Positions 6,424 through 8,076 of a stretch of DNA of 8,076 bases are shown in pieces. The stretch is from Bacteroidota bacterium (GTDB lineage: Bacteria > Bacteroidota > Ignavibacteria > UBA10030 > UBA8401), in NCBI GenBank assembly GCA_025355705.1, contig JANXZD010000031.1:1-8076 (forward strand), read 5' to 3'. Numbering within the stretch: the first letter of the stretch is position 1; each line of letters begins with the position of its first letter. A program made the translations under genes and the position numbers. The notes beneath the pieces are model-generated. The model ran no database searches. It was given only the letters and a program-made list of their open reading frames with translations, and was not told where the DNA came from.

Positions 6424-8076
6424 TTATTTTATCAACATCATTTTTTTCAACTGTATTTGATCTCCGCTCTGGAGCTTTGCAAAATAGATTCCACTGGAAA
6501 GTTTTGAAGCATCAAATGTTACAGAATAATATCCCGTCTCTTTTATTTCGTTCACTAAGGTTGCAACTTCTCTTCCGATTGAATCATATATCTTCAACGA
6601 TACACTCTGGAACGGATGCCCATCCGCTCCTGCAGGTATTGAATATTGAATTGTTGTTGTTGGGTTAAATGGATTAGGATAATTTTGCGTGAGCGCAAAT
6701 TCTTTTGGTAATTGTCCAACAGTAACTTCAACTTCCTGCGAATATTCAAACTTCCCGTCGCGGTCGATCTGTTTCAACCGATAGGAGAATTTACCGGACG
6801 ATGAATTATTATCGACGAATGAATATTCTTTCGGTGCATTTGTTGTTCCATTTCCATCAACAAAGCCAATTTTTTTCCACTCTAATTGACTAATTGCAGG
6901 GCGGCGTTCTATTTCAAATCCGTAATTGTTCAGTTCTGTTGCTGTTGACCAGTGTAACATTACCGAAGAATTATGTGCGACTGCAGAGAGCGATACCAAT
7001 TCAACAGGAAGAACAGTGGTAACAAATGTTGTTTCGGTCGCGTCGTTGGGTAAACCAGGAGTAGCGAAGGATCCGATTTTATGCTCTATTTTTGTTGAAT
7101 CAGTAAAATCGTTGACAGAAGAAACATTGATCATTCGAACAATATCACCGCTCGAAGAACTACCGATTGCATTTACGCGAGGCTGTGCGACACTAGTATA
7201 TGTACCACCGGGATATGAACCGTGTGACATAGCATGAACATGGGTACCATTAGCATCAAATATTTCTACAACATCATTTCCGCCAGCGATAGTAAAGGTA
7301 GGACCGCTAAAGTACGTTGCATCCGTTGCACTAAGCACCACTTTTTTATCAGAAAAATCTGTGTCTCCTGTTGGCTGTCCAGTACCAGAAGTATACACCA
7401 CGATAAAAGATCCTTTCTTTACTGAAGACCAAAATATGGTATTTGCAAACGTCAACGGTGTTTGAGTAAAACCTCCCGCATTTGAATAATCCCTAATCTT
7501 GAAATTTCGCAAATCCAAATTATCTTTCAATACCAATAATTCATACCACTCCGATACACTTGTCCCACCATTAAAATATTCATTGACAACAATTGAAGGA
7601 AAACTTGGTGCAGAACCGGTTGTTGTAAAATTCATATACAGAGATATAGGGAAATTTGTTGTTTTATACTTTCGTTGAGAACCATTCCCATTATATGGCC
7701 ATATTTTGAAATAATATGATGTAGCAGAAGAAAGACCACCAAACCGAAAAGAATCAGGAGCAGAATATGTAATATTTACCTTGGCAAGCCCATCATTTAA
7801 ATTAGTATCGTCTGAATACACAACCCCATCTACAGGGTCGGATATCGTACTGAATGCACTTCCTACTAATAAATACCCAGATGCAAGAACTGTTCCGTTC
7901 GTATCAGCCCATTTCACGGTGATTGAAGTATCCGTAAGTGTGGGAGAAAAATTGCTAAATCCTTTTGGATAATATGTCGGTTCATCGGCAAGCGGCGGCG
8001 TTACACCGCCGGTTTTTTTTGTTAGGGTATTAAAATCAATGACATTTGCATATTCGGGATGATCGATAAATGGATT
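6424..8076 (-). CDS. Secreted endonuclease I-like protein with Fn3-like, lamin-tail and T9SS type A sorting domains (N-terminus beyond window)
   Basis: The frame stays open from the TAA at 6424-6426 to the window edge, giving 550 C-terminal residues; a GTG at 7917 is internal, not the start. The first visible residues, NPFIDHPEYANVIDF (1-15), match the C-terminal tail of endonuclease I family nucleases, so the catalytic domain is inferred to lie just outside the window. A Thr/Pro/Gly linker (16-37) follows, then an Fn3-like region (about 38-153; SSATSYYFKIWPYN). Next is a lamin-tail-like domain (about 161-343; IVVNEYFNGG, SEWYELLVL, GGNDVVEIFDANG, FATPGLPN). A second beta-sandwich (about 356-455) begins LPVELVSLSA and carries WSTATELNNYGFEIERR. 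The sorting domain (about 457-550) has LTQNYPNPFNPTTTIQYSIP and ends GIYFAKL...KKMMLIK. Export through a type IX secretion system to surface or medium is expected. Its role is probably degradation of extracellular DNA for nutrients or biofilm release. The nuclease assignment is less certain than the secretion signal. Confidence 0.85.
   Translation of the reverse strand, partial: NPFIDHPEYANVIDFNTLTKKTGGVTPPLADEPTYYPKGFSNFSPTLTDTSITVKWADTNGTVLASGYLLVGSAFSTISDPVDGVVYSDDTNLNDGLAKVNITYSAPDSFRFGGLSSATSYYFKIWPYNGNGSQRKYKTTNFPISLYMNFTTTGSAPSFPSIVVNEYFNGGTSVSEWYELLVLKDNLDLRNFKIRDYSNAGGFTQTPLTFANTIFWSSVKKGSFIVVYTSGTGQPTGDTDFSDKKVVLSATDATYFSGPTFTIAGGNDVVEIFDANGTHVHAMSHGSYPGGTYTSVAQPRVNAIGSSSSGDIVRMINVSSVNDFTDSTKIEHKIGSFATPGLPNDATETTFVTTVLPVELVSLSAVAHNSSVMLHWSTATELNNYGFEIERRPAISQLEWKKIGFVDGNGTTNAPKEYSFVDNNSSSGKFSYRLKQIDRDGKFEYSQEVEVTVGQLPKEFALTQNYPNPFNPTTTIQYSIPAGADGHPFQSVSLKIYDSIGREVATLVNEIKETGYYSVTFDASKLSSGIYFAKLQSGDQIQLKKMMLIK
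7993..8020 (+). other. GC hairpin plus T8 inside the secreted nuclease gene (antisense terminator-like / A8 slip site)
   Basis: On the plus strand CGGCGG (7993-7998) pairs with CCGCCG (8006-8011) around CGTTACA. One G follows, then eight Ts (8013-8020), which is the form of an intrinsic terminator antisense to the gene. On the coding (minus) strand the same stretch is an A8 run read as A-AAA-AAA-A directly before the hairpin. It lies in the linker between the nuclease-like tail and the Fn3-like region. Function is not shown; it may be chance. Confidence 0.4.

Noticed and set aside
6926..7237. 103-codon plus-strand open frame within the secreted nuclease-like gene
   Set aside because: It is antisense to a well-recognised domain protein and has no ribosome site or family resemblance.
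7917..7917. GTG at 7917 as the true start of the secreted nuclease-like gene
   Set aside because: The frame remains open to the window edge and the upstream codons give sensible sequence (NPFIDHPEY and a linker); no signal peptide follows the GTG.

Overview
The window looks like chromosome from a Bacteroidota/Chlorobi-type bacterium, most likely close to Ignavibacteria. The main support is a secreted protein that ends in a type A, T9SS-like sorting domain with the motif YPNPFNPTTTI. Other support is a histidine kinase with an HQLGTP-type H-box, a FadL-type outer-membrane protein paired with an SGNH-hydrolase lipoprotein, and one promoter candidate close to the Bacteroidetes TTTG/TAnnTTTG pattern. 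The DNA is moderately AT-rich, and three genes have clear Shine-Dalgarno sites. This placement is inferred from protein style, not from a marker-gene tree.

Layout: (1) 1-275 (+) is the C-terminal end of adenylosuccinate synthetase (purA), closed by a strong intrinsic terminator at 293-328. (2) 335-1534 (+) encodes a membrane sensor histidine kinase with no response regulator in view; its start codon lies only 6 nt after the terminator T-tract. (3) 1670-2630 (-) is a two-gene operon with a 20-nt overlap, encoding a DUF2085 membrane protein and a small NCLCC-motif membrane protein. (4) 2771-3529 (+) encodes an exported TPR protein resembling the eukaryotic RMDN (regulator of microtubule dynamics) repeat domain. 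(5) 3646-6334 (+) is a probable operon of a FadL/OmpP1-family outer-membrane channel and an SGNH/GDSL-type lipoprotein hydrolase. (6) A 13-bp bidirectional terminator at 6359-6390 separates this operon from (7) a convergent gene (6424 to beyond the window end, -). That gene encodes a secreted modular protein with an endonuclease I-like C-terminal tail at the window edge, an Fn3-like region, a lamin-tail-like domain and a sorting domain.

Regions 4-7 are all envelope or secreted functions. The lipoprotein hydrolase could release hydrophobic products from esters that the neighbouring FadL-like channel imports. The nuclease-type protein probably degrades extracellular DNA. Region 3 is the least understood part: two cysteine-rich membrane proteins that appear translationally coupled.

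No gene-free stretch exceeds 300 bases. The gap 1535-1669 between the convergent kinase and NCLCC genes is AT-rich and shows no convincing terminator on either strand. The gap 2631-2770 holds the divergent promoter region. I see no tRNA, rRNA, CRISPR array or insertion sequence.
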